Below, one piece after another: positions 26,567-35,692 of a stretch of 64,000 nt of DNA (position 1 is the first letter of the stretch; each line of letters opens with the position of its first letter). The DNA is from DASUAS01 sp963809795. GTDB lineage: Bacteria; Actinomycetota; Acidimicrobiia; IMCC26256; DASPTH01. The notes below the pieces were generated by a model. It made no database searches and was not told the DNA's origin. It saw nothing but the letters and a program-made list of their open reading frames with translations. The translations under genes were made by a program, and so were the position numbers. Location of the stretch: the NCBI GenBank assembly GCA_963809795.1, contig CAWELN010000008.1, positions 307,441 to 371,440 of the forward strand, read 5' to 3'.

Positions 26567-28083
26567 CCGTCTACCTCGTCGGCGCCGGGCCCGGTGATCC
26601 GGGCCTGGTCACCGTGCGCGGCGCCGAGCTGCTCCGGCGCGCCGACGTCGTGGTGTACGACCGCCTGGCGTCGCCCGCGCTCCTCGCCCTCGCGCCCGCC
26701 GGCGCCGAGCTGATCCCCGCCGGGAAGGCGCCGGGCCGGGTCGACCTCACCCAGGAGCAGATCAACCAGGTCCTGGTCGACCGGGGGCGGACGGCCGGGT
26801 GCGTGGTCCGCCTCAAGGGGGGCGACCCGTTCGTGTTCGGGCGCGGCGGCGAGGAGGCCGAGGCACTCGCCGCCGCCGGCATCGCCTTCGAGGTGGTGCC
26901 CGGCATCACCAGCGCCATCGGCGCGGCCGCATACGCGGGGATCCCCGTGACCCATCGCGGCGTCTCGACCCACTTCACCGTGGTGACCGGGCACGAGGAC
27001 CCGGCCAAGGACCGCACCGACGTCGACTGGGCGGCGCTGGCCCGGGTCGGGGGCACCCTCGTGATCCTCATGGGGGCGGGGCGCCTGGCCGTGATCGCCC
27101 AGCGTCTGATCGACGGCGGGCGCGCGCCCGACACGCCGGTCGCGGCGGTGCGCAACGGCACCCGGCCCGACCAGCACACCGTCCGCGCCACGCTGGCCAC
27201 CGTCGCCGACGCGGGCGTGCAGGCGCCGAGCGCGATCGTCGTCGGCGACGTGGCCGCGCTCGACCTGTCGTGGTTCGAGGCCCGACCGCTGTTCGGCCGC
27301 TCGGTGGTGGTGACGCGGGCACGGGAGCAGGCGAGCGAGCTGCGGACCCGGCTCGAGGACCTCGGCGCCGAGGTGCTCGAGCTCCCTGCCATCGCGATCT
27401 CGCCGATCGACTTCCGCGTGCCCGCGCTCGACGCCTACGAGTGGCTCGTGTTCACGTCGGTGAACGGGGTGCGCGCCTTCTTCGACCGCGGCCTCGCCCC
27501 CGCCGGGCTCGACGCCCGCGCGCTCGCAGGCGTGCGGGTCGCCGCCATCGGTCCCGGCACCGCGCGCGAGCTGGCGACGCGGGGCATCGGCGTCGACCTC
27601 GTCCCCGAGCGCTTCGTGGCCGAGGCGCTCCTCGACGCGTTCCCCGCGCCCGCGGCGACCGGCGCGCGGGTGCTGCTCGCCCGGGCCGAGCAGGCACGCG
27701 ACGTGCTGCCCGACGGCCTCACCGAGCGCGGGTACTCGGTCGACGTGCTGCCGGTGTACCGCACGGTGCAGGCCGCGCCCGACGAGCGAGTCGTCGCCCG
27801 GGTCCGGGCCGGCGACGTCGACGCGCTCACGTTCACGTCGTCGTCGACGGTCGACAACTTCTGCGCCGTCGTCGATCCGCTCCCCGACCCGCAACCACTC
27901 GTCGTGTCGATCGGGCCCGTCACGTCCAAGACCGCGACTGCCCGCGGCCTGCGGGTCGACGCCGAGGCCGCCGACCACACCATCGACGGCCTGGTGAGCA
28001 CCCTCCTCGCCGCGTTCGCGGTCAGCGGCGCGGGACCGCACAGGGACGACGCCAAACAGGTGGGCGGTACCATCCAAGGGTGA
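26563..28083 (+). CDS. uroporphyrinogen-III methyltransferase / uroporphyrinogen-III synthase fusion
   Basis: The 506-aa protein joins CobA (residues 1-245) to HemD (250-500). CobA motifs are YLVGAGPGDPGLVTVRG, VVRLKGGDPFVFGRGGEE and VVPGITSAIGAAAYAGIPVTHRG; the HemD half has VVVTRAREQASELRTRLEDLGAEV. HemD closes the tetrapyrrole ring and CobA makes precorrin-2 for sirohaem. This fusion is common in Actinobacteria and Firmicutes. GTG 26563 is set by the overlap with the mini-ORF and a GGAG 8 bases upstream. Confidence 0.95.
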   Translation: MTVYLVGAGPGDPGLVTVRGAELLRRADVVVYDRLASPALLALAPAGAELIPAGKAPGRVDLTQEQINQVLVDRGRTAGCVVRLKGGDPFVFGRGGEEAEALAAAGIAFEVVPGITSAIGAAAYAGIPVTHRGVSTHFTVVTGHEDPAKDRTDVDWAALARVGGTLVILMGAGRLAVIAQRLIDGGRAPDTPVAAVRNGTRPDQHTVRATLATVADAGVQAPSAIVVGDVAALDLSWFEARPLFGRSVVVTRAREQASELRTRLEDLGAEVLELPAIAISPIDFRVPALDAYEWLVFTSVNGVRAFFDRGLAPAGLDARALAGVRVAAIGPGTARELATRGIGVDLVPERFVAEALLDAFPAPAATGARVLLARAEQARDVLPDGLTERGYSVDVLPVYRTVQAAPDERVVARVRAGDVDALTFTSSSTVDNFCAVVDPLPDPQPLVVSIGPVTSKTATARGLRVDAEAADHTIDGLVSTLLAAFAVSGAGPHRDDAKQVGGTIQG

Positions 28084-29057
28084 CGTTCCCCGAACGGCGG
28101 ATGCGCCGATTGCGCCGCACCCCCGCGCTCCGGCGGCTGGTCGCCGAAGCCCGCCTCTCCGTCGACGACCTGGTCGCGCCGTTGTTCGTGAAGGAGGGCC
28201 TCGACGCCCCCGAGCCGATCGTGTCGATGCCGGGCGTCGTCCAGCACACGCAGGAGAGCCTGCGGAAAGAGGTGCACGCGCTCGCCGACCTGGGTGTGCC
28301 GGCGGTGATCGTCTTCGGGGTGCCGACCACCAAGGACGCCCGGGGTTCCGGCGCCGACGACCCCGACGGCGTGGTCCAGGTCGCGTTGCGCAACCTGCGT
28401 GACGAGGTCGGGGATTCGCTCGTGCTGATGGCCGACGACTGCCTCGACGAGTACACCGACCACGGCCACTGCGGCCTGCTCACCGACGCCGGCGAGGTCG
28501 ACAACGACTCGACCCTCGAGCGGTACGCGTCGATCGCGATCGCGCAGGCGAGCGCGGGGGCCGACGTGATCGCACCGTCGGGGATGATGGACGGGCAGGT
28601 CGGCGCGATCCGGGGCGCGCTCGACGAATCCGGCCACCACGAGACCGCCATCCTCGCCTACGCGGCCAAGTACGCCTCGGCGCTGTACGGCCCCTTCCGC
28701 GACGCCGCCGAGTGCGCGCCGCAGTTCGGCGACCGGCGCGGCTACCAGATGGACCCGCCCAATGCACGCGAGGCGCTCGACGAGACCGCGCTCGACGTCG
28801 CCGAGGGCGCCGACATGGTGATGGTGAAGCCGGCGCTGCCGTACCTCGACGTCGTGCGGGCGCTGCGCGACGCGTTCGACGTCCCGGTCGCGGCGTACCA
28901 CGTGAGCGGCGAATACGCGATGTTGAAGGCGGCCGCCGATCACGGTTGGATCGACGGCGACGCCGCCGCGCTCGAGGTGCTCACGTCGATCAAGCGGGCA
29001 GGTGCCGACTTCGTGCTCACGTACCTCGCGCGCGACGTCGCCGAACGCCTCTCGTGA
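28080..29057 (+). CDS. hemB: delta-aminolevulinic acid dehydratase
   Basis: HemB condenses two 5-aminolevulinates to porphobilinogen. Family features are LVAPLFVKEG, the metal loop DDCLDEYTDHGHCG, the Schiff-base lysines in AYAAKYASALYGPFRDAAE and MVMVKPALPYLDVV, and QMDPPNAREAL. The 325-aa length is normal. GTG at 28080 overlaps the previous stop and the end overlaps hemL, both by four bases. Confidence 0.96.
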   Translation: MTFPERRMRRLRRTPALRRLVAEARLSVDDLVAPLFVKEGLDAPEPIVSMPGVVQHTQESLRKEVHALADLGVPAVIVFGVPTTKDARGSGADDPDGVVQVALRNLRDEVGDSLVLMADDCLDEYTDHGHCGLLTDAGEVDNDSTLERYASIAIAQASAGADVIAPSGMMDGQVGAIRGALDESGHHETAILAYAAKYASALYGPFRDAAECAPQFGDRRGYQMDPPNAREALDETALDVAEGADMVMVKPALPYLDVVRALRDAFDVPVAAYHVSGEYAMLKAAADHGWIDGDAAALEVLTSIKRAGADFVLTYLARDVAERLS

Positions 29058-30298
29058 GCTCGCTGTTCACGCGCGCGCTGGCGCGCATCCCGGGCGGCGT
29101 CGACTCACCGGTCCGCTCGTTCGCGTCGGTGGGCGGCGAGCCGTTCTTCGTGGCCGGCGCCGACGGCCCCTATCTGGTCGACACCGACGGCCGCCGCTAC
29201 GTCGACTACGTGCAGTCGTGGGGCGCGTCGATCCTGGGCCACGCCCACCCGGCGGTGGTCGACGCGGTGCAGCGGGCTGCCGCCGCCGGCACGTCGTACG
29301 GCGCGCCCACCGAACGCGAGGTCGAGCTCGCCGAAGCCATCGCCGCGCGCGTGCCGTCGGTCGACAAGGTGCGCCTGGTCTCATCGGGCACCGAGGCGGC
29401 GATGACCGCGGTGCGGCTGGCCCGGGGCGCCACCGGGCGTCCGAAGATCCTGAAGTTCGCCGGCTGCTACCACGGCCACGTCGACGCGCTGCTGGTGTCG
29501 GCGGGGAGTGGCGTGGCCACCCTCGGGATCCCGGGCTCCGCCGGCGTCACCGAGGGCACCGTCGCCGACACCGTCGTCGTGCCCTACAACGACGAGGGCG
29601 CGCTCGACGAGGCGTTCGACCGCTACGGCACGCAGCTGGCCGCGGCGATCGTGGAGCCGGTCGCCGCCAACATGGGCCTGGTGGCGCCCGCGGACGGCTT
29701 CCTGGGCGGGCTGCAGCGGCGCTGCACCGACGCCGGCGCGCTGCTGATCTGCGACGAGGTCATCACCGGCTTCCGACTCGGGCCCGCCGGCGCGCAGGGC
29801 CGCTACAACCTCACCCCCGACCTGTCGATGTTCGGCAAGGTCGTGGGCGGCGGCCTCCCGCTCGCCGCGCTCGGTGGCCGGGCCGACCTCATGGACCAGC
29901 TCGCCCCGCTCGGTCCCGTGTACCAGGCGGGGACCCTGAGCGGGAACCCGCTCGCCACCGCCGCCGGTCTCGCCGTCCTGGGCCAGCTCGACGACGACGC
30001 CTACGCCGTCCTCGCCGCCCGGGCGACCCGCTTCGCCGACGGTCTGGCCAAGGCGCTCCCCGACGCGCAGGTGACGCAGGTGGGGACGCTCACCGGGATC
30101 TTCTTCCGCACCGCCCCGGTCACCAACTACGAAGAGGCGCAGCAGGCCGACCACGGGGCGTACGCGCGGTTCTTCCACGCCATGCTCGACGCCGGCATCT
30201 TCCTCGCGCCGAGTGGCTACGAGACCCTCTTCGTCTCACTCGCCCACACCGACGACCTCATCGACCAGACGGTCGAGGCCGCCGCCGCTCACGACTGA
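29054..30298 (+). CDS. hemL: glutamate-1-semialdehyde aminomutase
   Basis: HemL converts glutamate-1-semialdehyde to 5-aminolevulinate using PLP. The 414-aa protein shows RIPGGVDSPVRSF, VSSGTEAAMTAVRLARG, DEVITGFR and the PLP lysine in FGKVVGGGLPLAALGG. It ends the haem operon. Its 3' end overlaps the convergent membrane-protein gene by 10 bases, leaving no room for a terminator. Confidence 0.96.
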   Translation: MSSLFTRALARIPGGVDSPVRSFASVGGEPFFVAGADGPYLVDTDGRRYVDYVQSWGASILGHAHPAVVDAVQRAAAAGTSYGAPTEREVELAEAIAARVPSVDKVRLVSSGTEAAMTAVRLARGATGRPKILKFAGCYHGHVDALLVSAGSGVATLGIPGSAGVTEGTVADTVVVPYNDEGALDEAFDRYGTQLAAAIVEPVAANMGLVAPADGFLGGLQRRCTDAGALLICDEVITGFRLGPAGAQGRYNLTPDLSMFGKVVGGGLPLAALGGRADLMDQLAPLGPVYQAGTLSGNPLATAAGLAVLGQLDDDAYAVLAARATRFADGLAKALPDAQVTQVGTLTGIFFRTAPVTNYEEAQQADHGAYARFFHAMLDAGIFLAPSGYETLFVSLAHTDDLIDQTVEAAAAHD

Positions 30299-30531
30299 GG
30301 CGTGTCGTCGTCCTGGTGCAGGCGGTTGCGGCGGACGTGGTCCATGAAGAACAGCGAACCGGCGATGGCGACCACCATCACGACCATGAGCACGAACGCG
30401 AGACCACCGGAGCCGTCGCCCTCCTTCCCCGCGTCGACGAGCTGCTGAGCACCCGCCGGCCCCGCCAGCGCGAGCAGCGCGCCGACGGTGACGAGAGCCA
30501 GTCCGACGAGTGCACGGATCCGTCGCAGCAT
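30289..30531 (-). CDS. 80-aa membrane protein at the end of the cytochrome bc operon
   Basis: A signal-like first helix (ALVGLALVTVGALLALAGPAGA) is followed by a short acidic linker, a second helix (LAFVLMVVMVVAIAGSLFFM) and a polar tail. It lies 2 bp after the 278-aa membrane gene in the bc operon, suggesting an accessory subunit or assembly factor. No family recognised. Confidence 0.6.
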   Translation of the reverse strand: MLRRIRALVGLALVTVGALLALAGPAGAQQLVDAGKEGDGSGGLAFVLMVVMVVAIAGSLFFMDHVRRNRLHQDDDTPQS

Positions 30532-30533
30532 GG

Positions 30534-31370
30534 TCACACCTTCGTCAGTTCGGAGTCGTCCCGGGCGGGCACCGCCGCGGGCCCGGCCTTGGCCTTCGCC
30601 CGCTCCATCTCGTCCTTCTCCCGCCAGTGCAGCGCGAGCAGACCGAGCCCGAACAGGATCGCCGTGATCACGATCACGACGAACGGCGGGAGCCGGAGCG
30701 TGCCGTAGTCGAACGTGGCCACCACGAACCCGCGCTGCGCGTCGGCGCCACTCGCACATTCGGGCGGCAACGGGGGAAGCCCGAACGTCTGCGTCTGGGT
30801 GGCTGTCTTGCAGTACTCGATCACGGCGTACTTCTTCGAGTGGTTGAACTCGCCCTTCCAGAACTGCGGATTGCTCCCACCGAGCGTGTAGGTCTCGAGG
30901 ACCATGAACTGCGTGACGTCGGCGAACTTGGCGAAGCGGTTGTCGTTGGGCGTCACCTGCAGGGTGGGCGTGCCCACCTTGGTGATGAGGGCGGCGTCGA
31001 CCGAGGCGAGCACGTTGGACGCGTCGATCTGCGAGGCCTTGTTCTGCTTCTGCGCGATGTCGCGGACGGCCACGGTCTTGGCCTTGGTGATGTCGGGCAC
31101 GTTCTCGATGACGCTCCACGACGCCACCCGGCCCTTCGGCGATTCGAGCGGCGAGGCGGTGGTGAGCCACAGGACGCTGAGGATCATCAGGAACCCCATG
31201 AGGGAGGTGAACGTCACCAGGAACCCCAGGCGGGCACCGAGGTTGGTGCCCAGCAGCAGATAGATCGAGCCGATGAAGAGCACGATCGCGGAGATCACGA
31301 CGAGCACGCCGAGGATCGTCGGGTACCAGATGCTCGCGGTGACCAAGGAGGCTGCGAAGTTCAGGGGCAC
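30534..31370 (-). CDS. membrane protein of the cytochrome bc operon
   Basis: The 278-aa protein has three N-terminal membrane helices (residues 15-75), an extracytoplasmic domain of about 140 residues with two cysteines (CKTA, PPECAS), a fourth helix (FVVIVITAILFGLGLLALHW) and a charged tail. It sits directly after the cytochrome c gene. Function is not recognised; a role in the bc complex or its assembly is inferred only from position. Confidence 0.65.
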   Translation of the reverse strand: MPLNFAASLVTASIWYPTILGVLVVISAIVLFIGSIYLLLGTNLGARLGFLVTFTSLMGFLMILSVLWLTTASPLESPKGRVASWSVIENVPDITKAKTVAVRDIAQKQNKASQIDASNVLASVDAALITKVGTPTLQVTPNDNRFAKFADVTQFMVLETYTLGGSNPQFWKGEFNHSKKYAVIEYCKTATQTQTFGLPPLPPECASGADAQRGFVVATFDYGTLRLPPFVVIVITAILFGLGLLALHWREKDEMERAKAKAGPAAVPARDDSELTKV

Positions 31371-31383
31371 GTCGTCTCCGCTC

Positions 31384-32649
31384 CTACAGCGATCGCTCGT
31401 AGGCCATGATGTCTTCGATCTGCGACTTGGTGAGCACGGCGCCGAAGTGCGGCATGCGTCCCGACGAGATGCCGCGGATCCCGTAGGCCTCGTTGACCGG
31501 GACGCCGATGCTGATCCACTGCATCAGCTCTTGCTCGCCGGTGGGGGGCGGGAACTGGTTGTTCACGTCACCACCGGTGAGGTTCGGGCCGTACGCGCCT
31601 CCGCCCATGATCCCGGGCGGCGGGTTGGCTTCCGGATTGCTCGCGTCGAAGTACGACCACCCGCGCGTGTGGCAGCGCGCGCAGTTGTTCATGAACGAGA
31701 TCGCGCCATCGGTGGGCGCCTGTGTGGTCTGCTGCCAGCCCACGGCCGCCTGGAGCGTCTCCTGCTTCTCCTGGACGAGCTTCGTGTCGGTCGCGACGTC
31801 CTGCGCGCTGGCGTTGGCGAGCAGGGTCCGAGCCGCCGCCAGGTCGGCCGTGGCGTCGGCGACCCACTTGTCGGCCGCCGCCCTGGTCGCGGGAGCAGTG
31901 AGCTGCTCGCGACCGACGCACGCGGCGCGTGTGGTGCAGCTCTGGGTCTCCTTGGCGTCGGCGGCCTGCGCCTTGTCCGAGGTGGTGGAGATGCTCACGA
32001 CGTAGTTGACCAGGTCCTGGATGCTCTGCGCCTGGAGCGCGCCCTTCCCGGACGCGACCCCCCAGGCAGGCATCGGTGTCCCGGGTCTGCCATAGGTGAT
32101 GATCTGGGTCAGTTGCGCACGTGAGTAACGCAGCGGCGCGAACTGAAGGTTCGGCGCCGCCCACGACACCTGCGACGGCAGGCAATAGGCCGGCGTCTGC
32201 GGGGTCGAGGCTGCGTTCGGATCGCAGCGGGGATCGTCGCTCTTCACCACGAAGGTCGCGACGCCGCCACCGCCGTCGACCCCGTGACAGTTCGCGCACA
32301 GCAGCGACTTCGTGCTGTCGTAGTCCTTCGACTGCGCGTTGGCGAACAGCGTCGCGCCGCGCTCGACCGATTGCGCGTGGAACCCGGAGGCCGCCGCCGT
32401 CTCCCGGAACGGCTCCCAGATGAAGTAGGCCAGCAGCCCCAGCACGACGACGACGAGCGCGATCAGCGCCACACCCAGCACGCGCTCGAGGTGCGCTCCC
32501 TCGAGCACGTCGTCGTCGAAGAACGGCGTGAGGTTCTCGGGCTCGGGCTCCGTGTTGTGCCGGAGCCGGAGGACGCGGAACCCGATGAAGCCGAGGACGC
32601 CGGCCAGAACGACGGCATTGATCAGGATCAGGGCGGTGCGGGAACTCAT
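31384..32649 (-). CDS. membrane-anchored dihaem cytochrome c
   Basis: The 421-aa protein has two N-terminal helices (residues 7-27 and 57-78) and two c-type haem sites, CANCH at 118-122 and CARCH near 318. An Ala/Lys/Gln-rich helical region separates the haem domains. In the bc operon it would take electrons from the Rieske protein, like the dihaem QcrC of Actinobacteria. Two anchors at the N-terminus differ from QcrC's usual signal peptide and C-terminal anchor. Confidence 0.85.
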   Translation of the reverse strand: MSSRTALILINAVVLAGVLGFIGFRVLRLRHNTEPEPENLTPFFDDDVLEGAHLERVLGVALIALVVVVLGLLAYFIWEPFRETAAASGFHAQSVERGATLFANAQSKDYDSTKSLLCANCHGVDGGGGVATFVVKSDDPRCDPNAASTPQTPAYCLPSQVSWAAPNLQFAPLRYSRAQLTQIITYGRPGTPMPAWGVASGKGALQAQSIQDLVNYVVSISTTSDKAQAADAKETQSCTTRAACVGREQLTAPATRAAADKWVADATADLAAARTLLANASAQDVATDTKLVQEKQETLQAAVGWQQTTQAPTDGAISFMNNCARCHTRGWSYFDASNPEANPPPGIMGGGAYGPNLTGGDVNNQFPPPTGEQELMQWISIGVPVNEAYGIRGISSGRMPHFGAVLTKSQIEDIMAYERSL

Positions 32650-32691
32650 ACGGGCTGGGCTCCAGGGCGCGCAGTCGTCGGTCGGTGGGCG

Positions 32692-33564
32692 TCAGACACA
32701 GAGCGGCCCTTCCGGGCTCTGGTCGATGGTGTTCGTGCCGATGGGCGGCCCGAGCACCAGGTTGCCGGTGTCGACGACGATGTTCCCGCCCGACACCTCG
32801 AGCACGAAGCGGTCGAGGCCGCGGGGCGCCGGTCCCCCGACCTTCTCACCGACCTTGTTGTACTTCGAGCCGTGGCACGGGCACTCGAACCACTGCGAGC
32901 TCTGACACCACGGCACGCGACAGCCGAGGTGCACGCACTTCTGGTAGAGCGCGACGAACCCGGCCTCCATCCCGGCGATGATCGGGGGGGTGTAGGCCGT
33001 CACCTTCTTCGCCTTCGGGAGGTCCGCCTTGGGGTAGGCGACGATGTAGGTCTTGGCGGTGGCGTTGTAGAACGGCATCTTGGCGCCGATGGCGGTGTTG
33101 GCGTCGGCCACCGAGCCGACGACGACCTTGCCGCCGAAGCCGCTGCTCGCGCCCGGCCAGAGGAAGGCGAGCACCGCGACGCCGAAGGCGCCGAGGCCCA
33201 GACCGGACCCCGCGAGGATCGCCCGGTTGAAGAACTGCCGCCGGGTGACGCCGATCTCGTCGAGGTCGACCGGCTCGTAGACCACGGGGGTCGCCGCGGC
33301 GCGGGGCTCGGGCACCGCGGAGCCGCCCGACTCGATGGCGCGACGGGCCTCGTCGGCCCGCGCCCGGCCCTCGTCGGTCGCCTCGGCCACCGACTCCTCG
33401 CCCGCGGGCGCGGCCGCGGACGCGACGGTCGAAGCACCGGCCGCCTCGTCCCGCGCTCGGGTCTCGCGACTCAGCCGACCGGTGGTGGCCCGCGACCGAG
33501 CCGTCACCAGAAGGCCGATCACGGCGAGCGCGATCACACCGACGATGGCGATGGCGATCCACAT
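32692..33564 (-). CDS. Rieske iron-sulfur subunit
   Basis: The 290-aa protein carries the [2Fe-2S] ligands in CVHLGC and CPCHGS, preceded by a twin-Arg-like anchor (VTRRQFFNRAILAGSGLGLGAFGVAVLAFL). An extra N-terminal helix and an Ala/Glu-rich segment (residues 1-95) resemble QcrA of Actinobacteria, which has additional helices. It moves electrons from quinol at cytochrome b to the dihaem cytochrome c. Confidence 0.92.
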   Translation of the reverse strand: MWIAIAIVGVIALAVIGLLVTARSRATTGRLSRETRARDEAAGASTVASAAAPAGEESVAEATDEGRARADEARRAIESGGSAVPEPRAAATPVVYEPVDLDEIGVTRRQFFNRAILAGSGLGLGAFGVAVLAFLWPGASSGFGGKVVVGSVADANTAIGAKMPFYNATAKTYIVAYPKADLPKAKKVTAYTPPIIAGMEAGFVALYQKCVHLGCRVPWCQSSQWFECPCHGSKYNKVGEKVGGPAPRGLDRFVLEVSGGNIVVDTGNLVLGPPIGTNTIDQSPEGPLCV

Positions 33565-33576
33565 GACGACGTGCTC

Positions 33577-34431
33577 CTACAACTCGAAGAAGATGCCGTC
33601 CTTCCAGGGCAGGATGAAGTTGAAACCGGGGCCCCGGAAGAACGAACCGAGAATGACGAGAACCGCCCACATCAGGACGAAGATCGTGAAGATCGCGATG
33701 GCGAACTTCCGATCGCTCGGCTTCGACGAGGGGTTCTTGTCGATGAACGGCGCAAACATGAGCAGGATCAGTGCCACGCCGGGGATGAGCACACCCGCGA
33801 TCTCCGGGTTGAACATCGTGAGCAGTTCCTGCAGCCCGAGGAAGTACCAAGGTGCCTTCGACGGGTTGGGCGTCTTGTTGAAGTCGGCGAGGCCGAGCAA
33901 CGGCGCCTTCACCAACGCGGAGAAGATGAGCAGCCCCGCGGTGACGATCAGGATCGAGGCGAACTCGACCACCAGCAGGTGCGGCCAGGTGTGCACCTTG
34001 TCCTGGGCCTCGGCGCGGGTCTGCTGGATCGACCCCGACTTGACCACCGTGAGCAGCCGCTGGGTGTGACCGCCAGGGCCGGTGGTGGTCGGCGCGGGGA
34101 GCGTGGCGGTCGCCGCCGCGGCGGCGCCGGTACCCGCGGCCGCGACGTCACCGCCGCCACCGCCGGCGGCGGCCCGGCGGCGCTTGGCCCGCTCGAGCAG
34201 GTGGGCCGGGATCTTGGTGCCGCTCTCGGTCGTGACGTCCTCGGCCGGCGCCGACGCGGCGGGCGCCTCGGCCGGAGCTTCGGCGGCCGGGGCCTCCGCG
34301 GAAGCTTCGGCAGCCGGCGCGCCGGCGGCGGGCGCCTCGGCCTCGCCGCCCTCTTCGCCGGGCACGGGGAGACCGAGCGCCTTCCGGCGCTCCCTGCTCC
34401 GCTGGAGGAGGTGTTCGGGGATGTCGACCAC
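33577..34431 (-). CDS. cytochrome b C-terminal part (subunit IV-like) with repeated IPxHLL motif
   Basis: The C-terminal 140 residues form three to four helices like PetD/subunit IV (KAPWYFLGLQELLTMFNPEIAGVLIPG holds the PEWY-like region as NPEI). The first 120 residues are cytoplasmic: IPEHLLQRSRERRKALG (4-20), an Ala/Pro/Glu linker of about 50 residues, and IPAHLLERAKRRRAAAGG. This doubled basic amphipathic motif is not part of known subunit IV. It works with the separate b6-like protein upstream. Confidence 0.85.
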   Translation of the reverse strand: MVDIPEHLLQRSRERRKALGLPVPGEEGGEAEAPAAGAPAAEASAEAPAAEAPAEAPAASAPAEDVTTESGTKIPAHLLERAKRRRAAAGGGGGDVAAAGTGAAAAATATLPAPTTTGPGGHTQRLLTVVKSGSIQQTRAEAQDKVHTWPHLLVVEFASILIVTAGLLIFSALVKAPLLGLADFNKTPNPSKAPWYFLGLQELLTMFNPEIAGVLIPGVALILLMFAPFIDKNPSSKPSDRKFAIAIFTIFVLMWAVLVILGSFFRGPGFNFILPWKDGIFFEL

Positions 34432-34445
34432 GGCTCAGCTCCCCT

Positions 34446-35252
34446 CTACAGCGGCCCGGAGACGCCGCCGTCCTTCCGGACCCGCCAGAAGTGGACGGCC
34501 ATGAAGATGACGATGACGAATGGCAACAGCAGCACGTGGAGCACGTACCAGCGGAGCAGGGTGTCGTTGCTGATCTCCTTGGAGCCGAGCAGGACGTACT
34601 TGACCGAGCTCCCGAACACCGGGGTGTAGCCCATCATGTTGGTGCCGACCGTCACCGCCCACAGCGCCAGCTGGTCCCACGGGAGCAGGTAACCGGTGAA
34701 GGAGAGCAGCAGGGTGAGCGTGAGCAGGATCACGCCGATCACCCAGTTGAACTCGCGCGGCGCCTTGTAGGCGCCGTGGTAGAAGACGCGGCTCATGTGC
34801 AGGAAGACGGTCAGCACCATGAGGTGCGCCGCCCATCGGTGCATGTTGCGCACGATCGAGCCGAAGGTGACCGCGGTCTCCAGCGTCTGGACCGAGGGCC
34901 ACGCAGCCGCGGCCGTCGGCCGGTAGAAGAACATCAGGAAGATGCCGGTGACGGTCAGCAGGATGAACAGGAAGAAGGAGAGCCCGCCGAGGCAGAGCGT
35001 GTACGACACCTTCACCGCGTGCCGCTTCACCTTCACCGGGTGAAGGTGGTACAGCACGTTGTTCATGATCACGTAGGACCGGTTGCGGGGGCTGTCGGTG
35101 TAGCCCCGCCGGAACACCGAACCCGGGCGGAAGATGGCGGTCCACGCTTGCGAGCCGCGGACCTTCTCGTCGGTCTTCTCGAGCGCCTGGCCGACCTTGA
35201 CCCCGATGCCGCCGTGCCCGTTGCTCCCGTTGCTGCCGTTGCCGTTGGCCAC
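34446..35252 (-). CDS. cytochrome b N-terminal part (b6-like)
   Basis: The 268-aa protein has four helices and the bis-His haem pairs (MHRWAAHLMVLTVFLHMSRVFYHGAYK and the later HVLLLPFVIVIFMAVHFWR), as in cytochrome b6. GTG at 35252 has GAGGAG 9 to 10 bases upstream; the frame is open further upstream without support. A Gly/Asn-rich N-terminus (NGNGSNGSNGHGG) precedes the core. Typical Actinobacteria have one fused QcrB instead. Confidence 0.9.
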   Translation of the reverse strand: MANGNGSNGSNGHGGIGVKVGQALEKTDEKVRGSQAWTAIFRPGSVFRRGYTDSPRNRSYVIMNNVLYHLHPVKVKRHAVKVSYTLCLGGLSFFLFILLTVTGIFLMFFYRPTAAAAWPSVQTLETAVTFGSIVRNMHRWAAHLMVLTVFLHMSRVFYHGAYKAPREFNWVIGVILLTLTLLLSFTGYLLPWDQLALWAVTVGTNMMGYTPVFGSSVKYVLLGSKEISNDTLLRWYVLHVLLLPFVIVIFMAVHFWRVRKDGGVSGPL

Positions 35253-35278
35253 GAACCTGTCTCCTCGAAAACCTTGGC

Positions 35279-35692
35279 TCAGAACCGAACGCCGTACGAG
35301 TAACCGTGGCGGTTCGTACGGGTGTGGAGGTCGCCCTCGGCGATGTCGGGCTGGAGCTTGCCGAGGATGATCACGCCGGTGGGGCAGCGGTCGACGCACA
35401 GCGCGCACCGCGTGCAGATATCTTCGTCGACGATGAACGCGACGTGGTCGCGGGGGTCCTCACCGGGCTGCTCGGTGTTGACCGCGTCGCTGATCGCGCT
35501 CACCGACACCATGTGGATGCACTTCCACGGGCAGATGTCGACGCAGCCCTCGCAGAGGATGCACTCCGCCTGGTCGATGTGCAGGAACTGCTTCGGCTTC
35601 ACCGACGCGGTGAGGTACGACGGGTCGACCTCCTGCAGCTCGTAGTCGGTGGCGAAGTCGGGCATGGGCGGATTGGCGTCGGTACGGGCCAT
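35279..35692 (-). CDS. 2x[4Fe-4S] ferredoxin-like subunit
   Basis: The 137-aa soluble protein has two cluster motifs, CILCEGCVDICPWKC and CTRCALCVDRCP, separated by about 40 residues. It shares TGATG with the upstream membrane gene and lies 26 bp before cytochrome b6, so it looks like part of the bc operon. It could feed electrons from a ferredoxin-type donor to the quinone pool or to the membrane protein beside it; this is inference. Confidence 0.8.
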   Translation of the reverse strand: MARTDANPPMPDFATDYELQEVDPSYLTASVKPKQFLHIDQAECILCEGCVDICPWKCIHMVSVSAISDAVNTEQPGEDPRDHVAFIVDEDICTRCALCVDRCPTGVIILGKLQPDIAEGDLHTRTNRHGYSYGVRF

